From CAZSNT01 sp964607765 (GTDB lineage: Bacteria; Verrucomicrobiota; Lentisphaeria; Oligosphaerales; JABHEG01): 21,763 nt of DNA. How positions within the stretch are numbered: position 1 is the first letter of the stretch; each line of letters opens with the position of its first letter. Shown piece by piece: positions 14,369 through 21,763 of this stretch. The stretch is taken from positions 1-21,763 of the forward strand of contig CAZSNT010000167.1 of the NCBI GenBank assembly GCA_964607765.1. Reading direction: 5' to 3'. The notes under the pieces were generated by a model. The model was given only the letters and a program-made list of their open reading frames with translations, did no database searches and was not told the origin of the DNA. A program made the translations under genes and the position numbers.

Positions 14369-17300
14369 ATGGCTTCAACCAACTCGAAGATCGCAGCAGA
14401 TCCATGTCGTTCATCTTCCTGCGGCTGCGAACCGCAAGTCAGCCGTCGCGGTGCTTTGCAGGCCTTGGGCGCTGGTGCTGCTGCTTCGGCCCTGCCGATA
14501 GGCGCACAGGTCCTGGCCGGTCCTGCCGCGGGCGACGCTGTCGCAGGTCATCTGGTCCCTGCCGATAAGAAGCTGACACCCGAGTGGATTGCCGGGCTGA
14601 CGCAACGTGGCCGGGCCGAGAAGTTCTCCGGCGACCAGCTCAAGTACATCGGCATGCCGGTCGGTGGGATCGGGTGCGGTCAACTCTACCTCGGTGGCGA
14701 CGGCCGCCTCTGGCTTTGGGACATCTTCAAGTGTAACTACCGGCGCGAGCCGGATCACGGGCAACGCATCGCAGCTTTCACGCTCGGGGGGCACTACGCG
14801 CATCCCGTGGCGCAAGGCGCGCAGTACACCAAGTGGAACGGAGCGGACGTGCAGCAGGGCTTCCTCGTGCGCACAAAGGCCGGCACGAGAACGCTCGATC
14901 GGGAGGGCTTCCCCGGTGTGACGTTCCGCGGCGAATACCCGATCGGCAAGGTGACGTACGCGGAGAAAGGGGTCCCCGTCACCATAGAACTCGAGGCCTT
15001 CAGCCCCTTCATTCCGCTCAACGCCAAAGACTCCGCTCTGCCGGCGACGGTGATGAGCTACACCGTCAAGAACACGTCGGGTGCTCCCGTGGATGTCGAC
15101 CTCGGGAGCTGGATGCAGAACGCCACCTGTCCCTATACGACGGATGCAGCCCTCGGGCAGCGCCGGAACCGGCTGGCGCAGGCCGGCGGCCGGGTCAGCG
15201 TGCTCAGCACGGTGGAACCGCGGGCGACGGCGGCTTCCGCCAGGAAAGACATTGTCTTTGCCGACTTCGAGCGCGAGGACTGGGGCGATTGGGTCGCCGA
15301 AGGCCCCGCCTTCGAGGGTGGGCCTTTCCCGGTCAAGGCGCGGTCGGTCGAGCAGGAGATCACCGGGCACACGGGGCAACGGATAGCGAATTCCTACAAC
15401 ACACGCCTTGGCGGCAACCACATCGCGGCGGACAGCCGCACCGGCACGCTGGTCAGTCCCGAGTTCACGGTCGAGCGGAACGCCATCCGCATGACGGTGG
15501 GTGGTGGCAGCAGGAAGGGCGTATACGTGGCGGTGATTGTGGACGGCAAGGAGGTCGCCCGGGTCGCCGGCAAAAACAGCAGCACGCTGTTTCCGGTGTC
15601 GATCGACATGACGGCTTACCAGGGCAAGCAAGCCCGCATCCGCATCGTCGATGAGGTCAAGGGCGGCTGGGCTCACATCACGGTGGACCAGATCGTCTTC
15701 ACGGATGGAGCGGGAGCTGTCGAAGGCATCGAAGAGAAGCACGGGTACGGGTCGATGGCGTTGACGCTTCTGCACAACGCAGAGGAAGAGGGGCTGGCTG
15801 TTTCAGCGGCCATGTCGCTTGCGGACCCCGACAGCCCGGCCGGGCTCTTTGAGCAGGCGGAGCCGCTGGCGCAGCAGGAGGCGGCGGTCAACCCGCTCAA
15901 CGAGCTGCTCGTCGGCGGGTTGTTCGCGGCTTTCCAGTTGGTCCCCGGGGAGTCGAGGACAGTGGACTTTGCCGTCACCTGGTGTTTTCCCGACTACAAC
16001 GAAATCGATGCGGCGCCGGGCCAGATCCTCAAGACGCAGGATTTCCGCGACCTGCGTCGCCACTACGCCCCGTGGTTCGGTTCGGCCGGGGAAGTGGCCG
16101 GTTACCTCACGAGCAACAAGGAACGCCTCCTCGGCGGCACGCGCGCGTGGAACCGAACTTGGTACGACAGCACGCTGCCGTACTGGCTGCTCGACCGGAG
16201 TTTCATACCGCTCGATTGTGTCGCCACGCAGACGTTCCACTGGTTCGACAGCGGCCGGCCGTATGGGTGGGAGGGGGTGGACTGCTGCCCCGGCACGTGT
16301 ACTCACGTCTGGCATTACGCTCAGGCGCTGGGACGGGTCTTCCCCGAATTGGAGCGAGCTTTCCGCGAGAAGGTGGACTTCGAGGCCGGAGTGGGTTTGG
16401 ATGCCGCCTCAGGGATGATCAGCAGCCGTGGCGACTTCAACAGGCATCCGGCCACCGACGGCCAGGCCGGGACCATTCTGCGTGCGTACCGCGAGCACCA
16501 GATGTCGGCAGACAGCGCCTTTCTGAAACGGATCTGGCCGAACGTCAGGAAGGCCGTCGAGTTCCTGATCCGCGAAGACGGCGACGGTAACGGGTTGCTC
16601 GAAGGCAAGCAACCACACACGCTCGACGCCGCCTGGCACGGCCCGATGGGTTGGCTAAGCGGAATGTACCTCGCCGCGTTGGCGGCCGGCGAAGCGATGG
16701 CGATCGAGCTGGGCGATACGAGCTTCGCCAAACAGTGTCGCACGATTCTCGACCGGGGCACGAAGAACATCGTCGCTGAAGTATTTGACGGCGAGTACTT
16801 CTATCACAAACCCAAGCCGGGCGTACGCGCTCTCAACACGAACAAGGGTTGTCACATTGACCAGGTGCTCGGCCAGGCTTGGATGAAGCAGGTGGGCCTG
16901 GACCGGGTGATCCCGAAGCAGGAAACGGTTTCGGCGCTCAACAGCCTGTGGAAGTACAACTTCGCACCGAACGCCGGGCAGTACGCCTTGGATCACATCC
17001 AGATCGAACAGGCGTTCCGCTGGTACGCGATGCCGGGGGAGGCCGGCCTGCTGATGTGTACCTGGCCGAAAGGCGGCGCCACCAAAGCAATCCCCGGCGG
17101 CCGCCTGCGGACGAAAGAGAACCCGAAGCGGTTCACCGGCCCGGGCGGCTATTTCAACGAGTGCATGAACGGCTTCGAGTACCAGGTCGCCGCCCACATG
17201 GTCTACGAAGGCGAGCCCGGTTCCGAGCTGGTCGAGAAGGGCCTGGCCATCGCCAAGGCGGTGCACGAGCGCTACGGGGCGGAGAAGCGGAACCCGTACA

Positions 17301-17716
17301 ACGAGATCGAGTGCGGCGATCACTACGCCCGTTCCATGGCGAGCTACGGCGTCTTCCTCGCCGCCTGCGGGTTCGAGTACCACGGTCCCAAAGGCCGTCT
17401 CGCCTTCGCGCCGCGGATCGGTCCCGCCGACTTCAGGGCGCCCTTCACCGTGGCTGAAGGCTGGGGGACCTTTGCTCAGAAAGTGGAGGCGGGCAGACAG
17501 ACTGAGACCATAGAGCTGTGCCACGGCAGGCTGACTCTGAAAGAACTCGCCTTCGCGAACACGCAGGGGACGACGGCAAGTAAAGCCAAAATCGAGATTG
17601 ACGGCAAGTCGATCGACACAAATCTCCAAGCGCAAGCAGGACGCTACGTGCTGAGTCTTGTGAAGGCGGTGGACCTCGAGGCCGGGGCGAAGATGGTCAT
17701 CCGTTTCGTCTTATAG
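14369..17716 (+). CDS. GH116 (GBA2/DUF608-type) glycosidase with inserted beta-sandwich domain, Tat-exported
   Basis: This 1115-residue protein begins with a Tat-type signal (VSRRGALQALG about residues 24-34, followed by a hydrophobic Ala-rich stretch). The GH116 N-terminal domain opens with KYIGMPVGGIGCGQLYLGGDG. Residues about 295-446 are an insertion starting FADFEREDWGDW and ending ITVDQIVFTDG; it resembles the beta-sandwich module found in some GH32 levanase-like proteins. The (alpha/alpha)6 domain follows with GWEGVDCCPGTCTHVW (Glu635 candidate nucleophile), EDGDGNGLLEG and TLDAAWHG (Asp753 candidate acid/base). Known GH116 enzymes are retaining beta-glucosidases, beta-xylosidases or glucosylceramidases; the substrate here is unknown. 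AGAGAGGA at 14352-14359 serves as ribosome site. Fucosidase neighbours suggest it removes beta-linked residues from the same glycan. Confidence 0.88.
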   Translation: MASTNSKIAADPCRSSSCGCEPQVSRRGALQALGAGAAASALPIGAQVLAGPAAGDAVAGHLVPADKKLTPEWIAGLTQRGRAEKFSGDQLKYIGMPVGGIGCGQLYLGGDGRLWLWDIFKCNYRREPDHGQRIAAFTLGGHYAHPVAQGAQYTKWNGADVQQGFLVRTKAGTRTLDREGFPGVTFRGEYPIGKVTYAEKGVPVTIELEAFSPFIPLNAKDSALPATVMSYTVKNTSGAPVDVDLGSWMQNATCPYTTDAALGQRRNRLAQAGGRVSVLSTVEPRATAASARKDIVFADFEREDWGDWVAEGPAFEGGPFPVKARSVEQEITGHTGQRIANSYNTRLGGNHIAADSRTGTLVSPEFTVERNAIRMTVGGGSRKGVYVAVIVDGKEVARVAGKNSSTLFPVSIDMTAYQGKQARIRIVDEVKGGWAHITVDQIVFTDGAGAVEGIEEKHGYGSMALTLLHNAEEEGLAVSAAMSLADPDSPAGLFEQAEPLAQQEAAVNPLNELLVGGLFAAFQLVPGESRTVDFAVTWCFPDYNEIDAAPGQILKTQDFRDLRRHYAPWFGSAGEVAGYLTSNKERLLGGTRAWNRTWYDSTLPYWLLDRSFIPLDCVATQTFHWFDSGRPYGWEGVDCCPGTCTHVWHYAQALGRVFPELERAFREKVDFEAGVGLDAASGMISSRGDFNRHPATDGQAGTILRAYREHQMSADSAFLKRIWPNVRKAVEFLIREDGDGNGLLEGKQPHTLDAAWHGPMGWLSGMYLAALAAGEAMAIELGDTSFAKQCRTILDRGTKNIVAEVFDGEYFYHKPKPGVRALNTNKGCHIDQVLGQAWMKQVGLDRVIPKQETVSALNSLWKYNFAPNAGQYALDHIQIEQAFRWYAMPGEAGLLMCTWPKGGATKAIPGGRLRTKENPKRFTGPGGYFNECMNGFEYQVAAHMVYEGEPGSELVEKGLAIAKAVHERYGAEKRNPYNEIECGDHYARSMASYGVFLAACGFEYHGPKGRLAFAPRIGPADFRAPFTVAEGWGTFAQKVEAGRQTETIELCHGRLTLKELAFANTQGTTASKAKIEIDGKSIDTNLQAQAGRYVLSLVKAVDLEAGAKMVIRFVL

Positions 17717-17753
17717 CAGATAGGAAATTGGTAGTGGCCAATTCGACATGAAA

Positions 17754-17834
17754 ACTCTTCATCCCTCCCTCAATCCCACAGGGCAGATGGATGAGGAGTG
17801 GGATGAGGAGTGGGATGAAGAGTGGGATGAAGAG
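17754..17834 (+). repeat. Second class 2 element: 12-mer array with inverted arm
   Basis: About 3.8 units of the 12-mer GGATGAGGAGTG or GGATGAAGAGTG fill 17789-17834. The sequence at 17754-17779 is an imperfect inverse: its reverse complement matches 17798-17823 at 21 of 26 positions. GGTAGTGGCCA at 17730-17740, just after the GH116 stop, repeats the motif at 10155-10165. The element lies in the 284-base gap between the GH116 and beta-helix genes (17717-18000), which holds no gene. It uses the same building block as the hairpin before the binding-protein gene. Confidence 0.82.
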
Positions 17835-17891
17835 GTAGTGTCAAGCTCAGAATGAAAGAGGAATGACGACTATGTCGACGTACGACTGAGA

Positions 17892-17974
17892 GATTAGGGC
17901 GAAAGATGAAGGCGAAAGATGAGGGGGGACCACTCCGAGACCCTGATCTTTCGCCCTGATCTTTCGCCTTAATC
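17892..17974 (+). repeat. Compact class 1 hairpin, gene-less form of the 34-nt arms
   Basis: Bases 17892-17925 are built from GATTAGGGCGAAA-type 13-mers. The reverse complement of 17941-17974 matches them at 30 of 34 positions, leaving a 15-base loop (17926-17940). The arms are the same 34-nt blocks that flank the four-helix-bundle gene at 120-1156. The hairpin ends 14 bases before the Shine-Dalgarno sequence GGAGAA (17989-17994) of the beta-helix gene, so it would sit in that gene's 5' leader if transcribed. No T-run follows, which argues against a simple terminator. Confidence 0.9.
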
Positions 17975-18000
17975 TGCACAATCCACCTGGAGAAGCAAAA

Positions 18001-20052
18001 ATGAAAGCGCTTCACATTCTGTGCATCTTGCCCGGTCTCTTCTCCGTGCAACTGAATGCCGCTGCCATCTATGTTTCCCCGGCCGGGACGGGCGACGGGA
18101 AGAGTACTGAATCGTCCTGCTCGTTGTCGTCGGCCATCGTCAGCCTGCGGTCACTGACCCCGGCGATGCAGGAGGATCTCGCCATCCATCTGATGGGCGG
18201 CCGCTACGAGTTGACCCAGACCATTGTCCTGACCGAGCAGGAGAGCGGCAAGAACGGGCACCGTGTCATTATCAAAGCCGCTGACAACAGCCGTCCTGTC
18301 ATCAGCGGCGGCCGAAAGATCGAGGGCTGGCAGGGACCCGATCAGAATGGGATCTACTCGGCAGATGTCCCCGACGGCGTCACGCCTCGAATGCTATACG
18401 CCAACGGGAAGAGGCTGATCCGCTCAAGGTATCCGAACACGCATCTTCCCGGCATCTTCCCGTTCATGTTGCCGGGCGGTAATAGTGGAAGCACGGGGTA
18501 CATCCAACAGAAGTACCCCTGTGATGCCGAGAACAAACGGATCGACATCGGTCGCCAGGGAGCCTTTCTCAAACCGACGTCGCTGCACAAGAAATGGGAC
18601 ACCGTTCGTGAGGTCTACGACGCGCTTCTGGACCGCTCCGATATGGCGAAGGCAAAGAAGGAACGGCAGGACGCTTTCCGGAACATTGACTTTGTTTCCA
18701 TGCTGATGGGGCTCAAGAACAAATCGGATGTCGAGCTGTTCATCCGCTGCCAGAATTCGGTGACTCTTCTCAAGATCGATCGTATCGAAAAGGAGGGGCG
18801 TTCCCAATGGGTTTACCCGATTGAGCCCCACGCACCGGACGTTTTTTTCCATCGGGGGGCTGTGTCCAGCAACGCGCCATTTCACCTGGAGAACGCGTAC
18901 CGGTTCATTGATCTCGAGGGGGAGTGGTGCTTTGATTCCTCAGAACAGAAGGTGTACCTGAAAGCTGGGGAATCTCCGCAGCAGGTCTACGCGAGTAAGG
19001 TGGAGCGCTTGCTGGTCTTGAGCGGTGCCTCCAATATCGTCATTGACGGCATCCTCTTCGAGCACAGTGCGTTCGCCCGCCCGGAGACATTCGGCCACAA
19101 ATCCAGACTGGGTGGACTCTACCGGCAGGCAAGAGTAACACCGAAGGATCGCGGCGCTATGTGGTCTGAGGAAAGACGGCAGCAAGACGGCGGGCGTGAA
19201 ATATTCGCCTGGACCGTCGGCGCCGTTGAATTGGAGAACTCCCGCAACCTGTGCTTCCGCAACAACGTATTCCGGCATCTGGATGGGAACGGAATGGTCC
19301 TGATCAAAGGCACCGTCGACATCGAAATCAGCGGGAACGTGTTTCATGAGATCGGGGATTCCGGGATGATTGTTCAGGCCGCCCAGGAGCCCTGCCCGCT
19401 CCCCGGCGACGAAGTGAAGAACATTCTGGTGAAGAACAACATCTTCTCCAAGATGGGCACACAGGTGGACTCGGGGATGTCCATCTTCGCGGCTTTCCCG
19501 ATCGCATTGAGGATCGAGCACAACGAGTTTCTCAACAACAATGGTTGGGCGATCAATGTCGGCTGGTCCGTCATCAACAGATTGCCCGAAACGCTGCGCG
19601 ACAACACGATCCGGAACAATCTCTTCCGCAATGTTATCCGTTCAGGCAGCGATTGCGGCGTCATTCACACCAAGTCAAATCCGGCCGAGGGCGTCCACAC
19701 CCTGATTGAGGGCAACTTCGTCGACGAGATCGATAACTCCTTCTACATGAAGTACTACAAGTGCAATCCTGCCACCCATAGTCAGGTGTTCTACCTGGAC
19801 GACGGAACCGACAAGGTCATCGGCCGGAACAACGTTATCGGCAAGGTGAAGGGCCGGGTCAAGTTGTCGGGTAGCTACAACCGCTACAGGGACATCAACA
19901 GAAGACGACGGCAACAGGGCCTGCCACGCATCAAGGACACGCGGCCACCCAAAACCAATCGATTCGAGAAGGCAAAGCGACACGACAGGCAAATTGAGGA
20001 GGAAGCCGGTCTTCAGCCGGAGTATGAGAAGATGCGTAGACTGGTGCACTGA
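18001..20052 (+). CDS. Exported right-handed parallel beta-helix protein, possible GH141-like glycosidase
   Basis: This 683-residue protein starts at ATG 18001 with GGAGAA 6 bases upstream. Residues 1-21 are a signal peptide (HILCILPGLFSVQLNAAA). The mature N-terminus IYVSPAGTGDG, then MGGRYELTQTIVL and PVISGGRKIEGW, is the usual opening of pectate-lyase-like beta-helix glycosidases, including GH141. A beta-helix of many rungs spans about 335-610, with repeated N-rich turns such as NLCFRNNVFRHLDGNG, VDIEISGNVFHEIGDSG and NILVKNNIFSKMG. The C-terminal tail of about 50 residues is unusually basic (NRRRRQQ, KRHDRQ). Known GH141 members include an alpha-L-fucosidase and a xylanase, so a fucosidase role fits this cluster, but family assignment from sequence alone is tentative and catalytic residues are not assigned. 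Confidence 0.8.
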   Translation: MKALHILCILPGLFSVQLNAAAIYVSPAGTGDGKSTESSCSLSSAIVSLRSLTPAMQEDLAIHLMGGRYELTQTIVLTEQESGKNGHRVIIKAADNSRPVISGGRKIEGWQGPDQNGIYSADVPDGVTPRMLYANGKRLIRSRYPNTHLPGIFPFMLPGGNSGSTGYIQQKYPCDAENKRIDIGRQGAFLKPTSLHKKWDTVREVYDALLDRSDMAKAKKERQDAFRNIDFVSMLMGLKNKSDVELFIRCQNSVTLLKIDRIEKEGRSQWVYPIEPHAPDVFFHRGAVSSNAPFHLENAYRFIDLEGEWCFDSSEQKVYLKAGESPQQVYASKVERLLVLSGASNIVIDGILFEHSAFARPETFGHKSRLGGLYRQARVTPKDRGAMWSEERRQQDGGREIFAWTVGAVELENSRNLCFRNNVFRHLDGNGMVLIKGTVDIEISGNVFHEIGDSGMIVQAAQEPCPLPGDEVKNILVKNNIFSKMGTQVDSGMSIFAAFPIALRIEHNEFLNNNGWAINVGWSVINRLPETLRDNTIRNNLFRNVIRSGSDCGVIHTKSNPAEGVHTLIEGNFVDEIDNSFYMKYYKCNPATHSQVFYLDDGTDKVIGRNNVIGKVKGRVKLSGSYNRYRDINRRRRQQGLPRIKDTRPPKTNRFEKAKRHDRQIEEEAGLQPEYEKMRRLVH

Positions 20053-20111
20053 TGGACTGGCCGTCAGCCAGCCTTTCAGCGGCGTCTAATTAGCATTTAT
20101 CGGTTCCGCCC

Positions 20112-20186
20112 ATGCTTCGGGAGATGGAAGATGATCCAGATCTGAAGAGGCAAGTGCGGGCTCTCCCGAAGCGCTCGCAGAAGTGA
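20112..20186 (+). other. Inverted repeat overlapping a 24-codon open frame in the gap before the ATPase gene
   Basis: GCTTCGGGAGA (20114-20124) and TCTCCCGAAGC (20162-20172) are perfect 11-base inverted copies with a 37-base spacer. The same stretch reads as a short peptide from ATG 20112 to TGA 20184-20186, rich in Asp, Glu, Arg and Lys (MLREMEDDPDLKRQ...). It could be the C-terminal remnant of a lost gene or a chance frame. The rest of the gap 20053-20289 is AT-richer than its surroundings and holds no other gene. Confidence 0.35.
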
Positions 20187-20220
20187 TCCATAATATTAGC
20201 CCCTTGCATTTTGGCGAGCA

Positions 20221-20289
20221 TAGCGGATTTTACGGAGTGATATATAGTAAGCATAGAGATAAGACGCCTTGACAAAAGGTAGGCTGGCG
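20221..20289 (+). promoter_or_regulatory. AT-rich upstream region of the ATPase gene with a -10-like box
   Basis: The stretch around 20225-20270 is clearly AT-richer than the rest of the window and contains TATAGT at 20243-20248, a reasonable -10 box, about 40 bases before ATG 20290. No good -35 element is found at 16-18 bases upstream, so the promoter call is weak. It would separate expression of the ATPase from the glycosidase genes. Confidence 0.25.
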
Positions 20290-21606
20290 ATGGATCGGGA
20301 TGTGTTCTCAGCACTTGCTGACTGGCGTACGAGCTCGCGGCGCAAGGCTTTGCTTGTTCGGGGCGCCCGGCAGGTAGGTAAGACGTATTCGGTCCGCCAC
20401 CTGGCGGCGCAGTTTGACCATTTTCTCGAGGTGGACCTGGAGGCGCAGACGGAGGTCCACCAGTTCTTTGAGCGCACTTTGGAACCGCGGGAGATCTGTA
20501 CCAAACTCAGCGACTACTTCAACGTGCCTGTACACGAGGGGAAGACCCTCCTGTTCCTGGATGAGCTGCAGGCGTGTCCGCGAGCTCTGAGCTCGCTACG
20601 GTACTTTCAGGAGAAAATGCCAGGGCTGCATGTCGTCGGCGCCGGGTCGCTGTTGGAGTTCGCGCTTGCGGACATCCCGTCTCAGGGGGTCGGCAGGCTG
20701 ATGTCGATGCACATGTACCCGATGAGCTTTTTCGAGTTCCTGCGGGCACTGGACGAGGACGGCTTGGTCCGTGCTGTGGGCCGTGCGTCGCCGACGGCCC
20801 CCCTGGATGATGCGTTCCATGACCGTCTGAACGGGTACCTGCGCACCTACATGCTCACTGGGGGCATGCCGGAAGTCGTGCTTGCCTACCGCGAAACGCG
20901 GCTGGTGCGCGAATGCCAGGACGCATTGAGCGACCTGGTGGTGACCTTCCGGGACGACTTCGCGAAGTACCGTACCCGAATGGCGACGTCGAGGCTCGAG
21001 GAAGTATTCGAGTCGATCCCGCGCCAGGCTGGGGGCAAGTTCGTCTACGCACGTGTGAACCCCACAGCTCACAGCCTGGCCCTCCGCGAGGCCCTCGATT
21101 TGCTGGTCAAGGCTGGACTGGCCTATCGGATCGTACACACCGACGCCCGGGGGCTGCCGCTTGGTGCGCAGACCAACCCCAAGCGATTCAAGGTGGGACT
21201 CGTCGATGTGGGACTTCACCAACGGCTTTTGGGGCTGGACCTCGCGACCCAGCTAACCGCCGACGATACGGAGCTGGCCAACCGCGGTGCCATCGCGGAA
21301 CTTGTGGCGGCTCAGGAACTGCGCTGTCATGCCCCCTGGCGAGAACCGGCCCGGTTGCACTACTGGCATCGCGAAGCCCGCAGCAGCAACGCCGAGGTAG
21401 ATCTCGTGGCCGTTCGACACGGACGGATTGTCCCCATCGAGGTGAAGTCCGGCAGGCGTGGCGGCATGCAAAGCCTGCGGATGTTCATGCAGGACCGGGG
21501 CCTCCAACATGGCCTCCGCACTTCCCTCGAGCCGTTCGGTACGCTCGGCGACGTGGATATCATCCCTCTGTATGCACTCGGCGCCTTCATGGGGGCGTCG
21601 CCATAG
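20290..21606 (+). CDS. AAA-family ATPase with C-terminal DUF4143 domain
   Basis: The 438-residue product is read from ATG 20290, which begins the family-typical sequence MDRDVFSALADWR. A TTG seven codons upstream is also open. The N-terminal ATPase has Walker A GARQVGKT (25-32) and Walker B LLFLDELQACP (Asp91, Glu92), then GAGSLLEFAL and MYPMSFFEFLRA. The C-terminal DUF4143 part ends with AEVDLVAV (Asp371) and IVPIEVKSGR (Glu384, Lys386), a pattern like a PD-(D/E)XK nuclease core. These proteins are common, often occur as scattered accessory genes, and have no settled function. It is unlikely to belong to the sugar cluster. The 157 bases after it (21607-21763) show no gene or clear terminator. 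Confidence 0.9.
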   Translation: MDRDVFSALADWRTSSRRKALLVRGARQVGKTYSVRHLAAQFDHFLEVDLEAQTEVHQFFERTLEPREICTKLSDYFNVPVHEGKTLLFLDELQACPRALSSLRYFQEKMPGLHVVGAGSLLEFALADIPSQGVGRLMSMHMYPMSFFEFLRALDEDGLVRAVGRASPTAPLDDAFHDRLNGYLRTYMLTGGMPEVVLAYRETRLVRECQDALSDLVVTFRDDFAKYRTRMATSRLEEVFESIPRQAGGKFVYARVNPTAHSLALREALDLLVKAGLAYRIVHTDARGLPLGAQTNPKRFKVGLVDVGLHQRLLGLDLATQLTADDTELANRGAIAELVAAQELRCHAPWREPARLHYWHREARSSNAEVDLVAVRHGRIVPIEVKSGRRGGMQSLRMFMQDRGLQHGLRTSLEPFGTLGDVDIIPLYALGAFMGASP

Positions 21607-21763
21607 GGGCCGTGCAGGAGGGCCTTGGGGACGTTGTTACGCTGTCTCCTACGGCATAGTGCCTTAAGCTCGTAATAGGTTCTCTAACTAGGCCTACTGC
21701 ATCCCTTTTTGTAAGCGTTTAGCTTGGGCCTCTTCGGCTGGGTTTCGGCCGCTTGAATGCGGG

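Noticed and set aside
14411..15775. Long minus-strand open frame (454 codons) opposite the GH116 gene
   Set aside because: It is fully antisense to a strongly supported gene, with no ribosome site or domain, so it is a shadow frame. The minus-strand frames at 9224-10210 and 16655-17635 were rejected for the same reason.
17892..17974. Class 1 hairpin as an intrinsic terminator of the GH116 gene
   Set aside because: It has no T-run after the stem, lies 175 bases after the stop but next to the following gene's ribosome site, and its arms are shared with a distant element.

Overview
The window (about 58-60% GC by eye) looks like a chromosomal segment of a PVC-superphylum bacterium. Kiritimatiellota, Verrucomicrobiota or Lentisphaerota are most likely. 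This is an inference from the gene mix: GH95, GH29 and GH116 glycosidases, a probable GH141-like beta-helix protein, a GHL15-like protein, a four-helix-bundle (23S rRNA IVS-type) protein, and simple-repeat hairpins between genes. No rRNA or tRNA is present to fix the taxonomy.

Layout. Bases 1-50 look like the last 50 bases of a group II intron (end of domain V plus domain VI). Bases 57-1198 hold a tandem four-helix-bundle gene (251-988). It is preceded by direct 89-bp repeats and followed by direct repeats of about 109 bp. The two flanks carry a 34-nt sequence in opposite orientation, so the gene sits in the loop of a potential long stem. Bases 1262-7523 hold an exported alpha/beta-hydrolase, an exported GHL15-like putative glycoside hydrolase, a 44-codon relic of a sulfatase, and a GH95 alpha-L-fucosidase. 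Bases 7626-11323 encode a complete RbsA/RbsC/RbsB-type sugar ABC transporter (ATPase, permease, lipoprotein binding protein). Bases 11614-12353 hold a nucleotidyltransferase-fold gene with a small overlapping partner. Bases 12636-17716 encode a GH29 alpha-L-fucosidase and a Tat-exported GH116 glycosidase with an inserted beta-sandwich domain. Bases 18001-20052 encode an exported right-handed beta-helix protein, plausibly GH141-like. Bases 20290-21606 encode a DUF4143-type ATPase unrelated to sugar use.

How it fits together (inference): the locus reads as a plus-strand fucoside-utilisation cluster. Secreted or periplasmic fucosidases, a beta-glycosidase and an esterase-like enzyme would release monosaccharides, and the Rbs-type ABC transporter would import one of them, L-fucose being the best guess. 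The sulfatase relic suggests that the ancestral target was a sulfated fucose-containing glycan such as fucoidan or mucin. No fucose isomerase, kinase or aldolase and no transcription regulator lie in the window.

The least explained feature is the set of repeat hairpins. Class 1 is built from 13-mers like GATTAGGGCGAAA and occurs as six 34-nt arms: four around the four-helix-bundle gene and two in a compact hairpin just before the beta-helix gene. Class 2 is built from 12-mers like GGGATGAAGAGT and occurs before the binding-protein gene and in the same intergenic region as the compact class 1 hairpin. The gene-bearing and gene-less class 1 forms resemble an autonomous element and its MITE-like derivative. 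The gene-bearing form also has the general plan of a 23S rRNA intervening sequence, but outside rRNA.
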